NCBI GenBank assembly: GCA_944376235.1
Contig: CALWCA010000003.1
Coordinates: 105,080 to 169,079 of the forward strand
Direction of reading: 5' to 3'
Source: an uncultured Clostridia bacterium
GTDB taxonomy: Bacteria > Bacillota > Clostridia > Oscillospirales > Feifaniaceae
DNA: 64,000 nucleotides
Shown: positions 63,515 through 64,000 of the stretch, piece after piece
How the letters are laid out: each line of letters begins with the position of its first letter
Position numbering within the stretch: position 1 is the first letter of the stretch
Notes under the pieces: model-generated
Databases searched by the model: none
Seen by the model: the letters and a program-made list of their open reading frames with translations, nothing else
Told to the model about the DNA's origin: nothing
Position numbers and translations under genes: made by a program

Positions 63515-63612
63515 TTTCAGAGGCCCAGAAAAGCCTGTGATTACTGGGTTTTCCAAGGCTTGATGCCCTCCGTGGCAACGATTTGGCAACAGTTTTCATT
63601 ATTCCAAAGATA

Positions 63613-63653
63613 AAGAGCTACCTGATTTGCGAAAGTCAGATAGCTCTTTTTGT
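63613..63653. terminator. Terminator after guaA
   Basis: Interrupted AAAGAGCTA-CTGA arms with TCAG-TAGCTCTTT and T5; it also faces the minus-strand gene at the right edge. Confidence 0.75.
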
Positions 63654-63654
63654 T

Positions 63655-64000
63655 TTACTTTTCTTTGTCAGACCGCTTTCTGAATTCTTCTACCAGCAGA
63701 TCACTGAGGCCCTGAGATGGGACAACCTTGTGCCAGTGGCCTGTGGTATCGAACTCCGGATAGCGGTAACGCCAGCGGTCGTAGTCCTCTTTGCTGATTT
63801 CTCCCGACTTCAACTTGGCCGCCTGCTCTCCCCAGGCGCAGAGCATCTCATGGAGCCGGGCTGCTTCTTTTCCCTGGAACACATCCACCCGAAGATGGAT
63901 TTCTCCGTCGCACTCGCAGATTTTCAGACCGTAGCGGTCCTCAAGCGTAAACAGCGTGTGCATAAGGCCCACATAGGAGTCGATGTCCGGCACAGCCAGG
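63655..64000 (-). CDS. Unknown protein, C-terminal part, cut by the window edge
   Basis: At least 112 residues; the frame is open to the edge, so the true start is probably outside. The visible sequence is rich in Glu, Lys and Trp (R-W-R-Y-R-Y-P-E-F-D, V-P-S-Q-G-L), with no family I can name. Its location directly downstream of the guaA 3' end, an established integration site, allows a mobile-element origin (inference). Confidence 0.4.
   Translation of the reverse strand, partial: LAVPDIDSYVGLMHTLFTLEDRYGLKICECDGEIHLRVDVFQGKEAARLHEMLCAWGEQAAKLKSGEISKEDYDRWRYRYPEFDTTGHWHKVVPSQGLSDLLVEEFRKRSDKEK

Overview
The window is a continuous stretch of chromosome from an endospore-forming, anaerobic member of the Clostridia. 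The GC-rich coding sequence, stage III sporulation gene, SigH-like sigma factor, rubredoxin/rubrerythrin oxidative-stress genes, MEP isoprenoid pathway and PolC replicase point that way. An Oscillospirales-type gut bacterium is my best guess, from gene order and base composition only. Almost all of the sequence is chromosomal housekeeping. A plausible mobile-element border appears only in the last 500 bases. I saw no CRISPR array, insertion sequence, rRNA or prophage.

Layout. 0-11 kb: the conserved firmicute block spoIIIAH, asp23, nusB, TsaD-like gene, xseA, xseB, ispA, dxs, tlyA, nadK, argR, recN, with many 4-8 base overlaps. 11-15 kb: tyrS, then an oxidative-stress cluster of a PerR-like repressor with a Fur/PerR box, reverse rubrerythrin and a flavin reductase-rubredoxin fusion, then cdd. 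15-25.5 kb: a loose accessory region. It holds tRNA-Leu and tRNA-Pro, a PPOX-type protein carrying a Cys-Gly-Asn repeat, a tocopherol-cyclase-like protein, two patatin phospholipases, a tautomerase, a doubly frameshifted ABC exporter, an amidase-like protein, yajC and small proteins. 25.5-32 kb: nrdR, a family 4 uracil-DNA glycosylase, RNase P RNA, murD and three tandem M42 peptidases. 32-43 kb: a GNAT protein, a methionine gamma-lyase-like protein, ruvCAB, glmM, rpsB-tsf, pyrH, frr, uppS, cdsA. 43-54 kb: dxr, an interrupting 3.3 kb segment (large membrane protein plus a second deaminase), rseP, ispG, polC. 54-63.5 kb: the sigH-like gene, a zinc-ribbon protein, a lipoprotein, a DUF1858 protein, trmK, a Nif3-like gene, rqcH, a secreted SLH-like protein and an unusual guaA. 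The right edge holds an incomplete unknown gene just downstream of guaA.

How the genes work together. dxs, dxr and ispG supply isoprenoid precursors. ispA and uppS extend them to farnesyl and undecaprenyl diphosphate for the wall, joined by glmM and murD. cdsA makes CDP-diacylglycerol. rpsB, tsf, frr, tyrS, rnpB, trmK, tlyA and rqcH serve translation and ribosome rescue. polC, ruvABC, recN, xseAB, nrdR and the uracil-DNA glycosylase serve replication and repair.

Most notable observations: a GMP synthase whose glutaminase domain has lost the catalytic cysteine and its central part; a split-barrel flavoprotein interrupted by a Cys-Gly-Asn repeat; a perfect 37-base palindrome in the uppS 5' coding region; an rseP gene whose only well-placed ribosome site points to a CTG start; an almost leaderless GNAT gene; and the break in the dxr-rseP-ispG-polC block.
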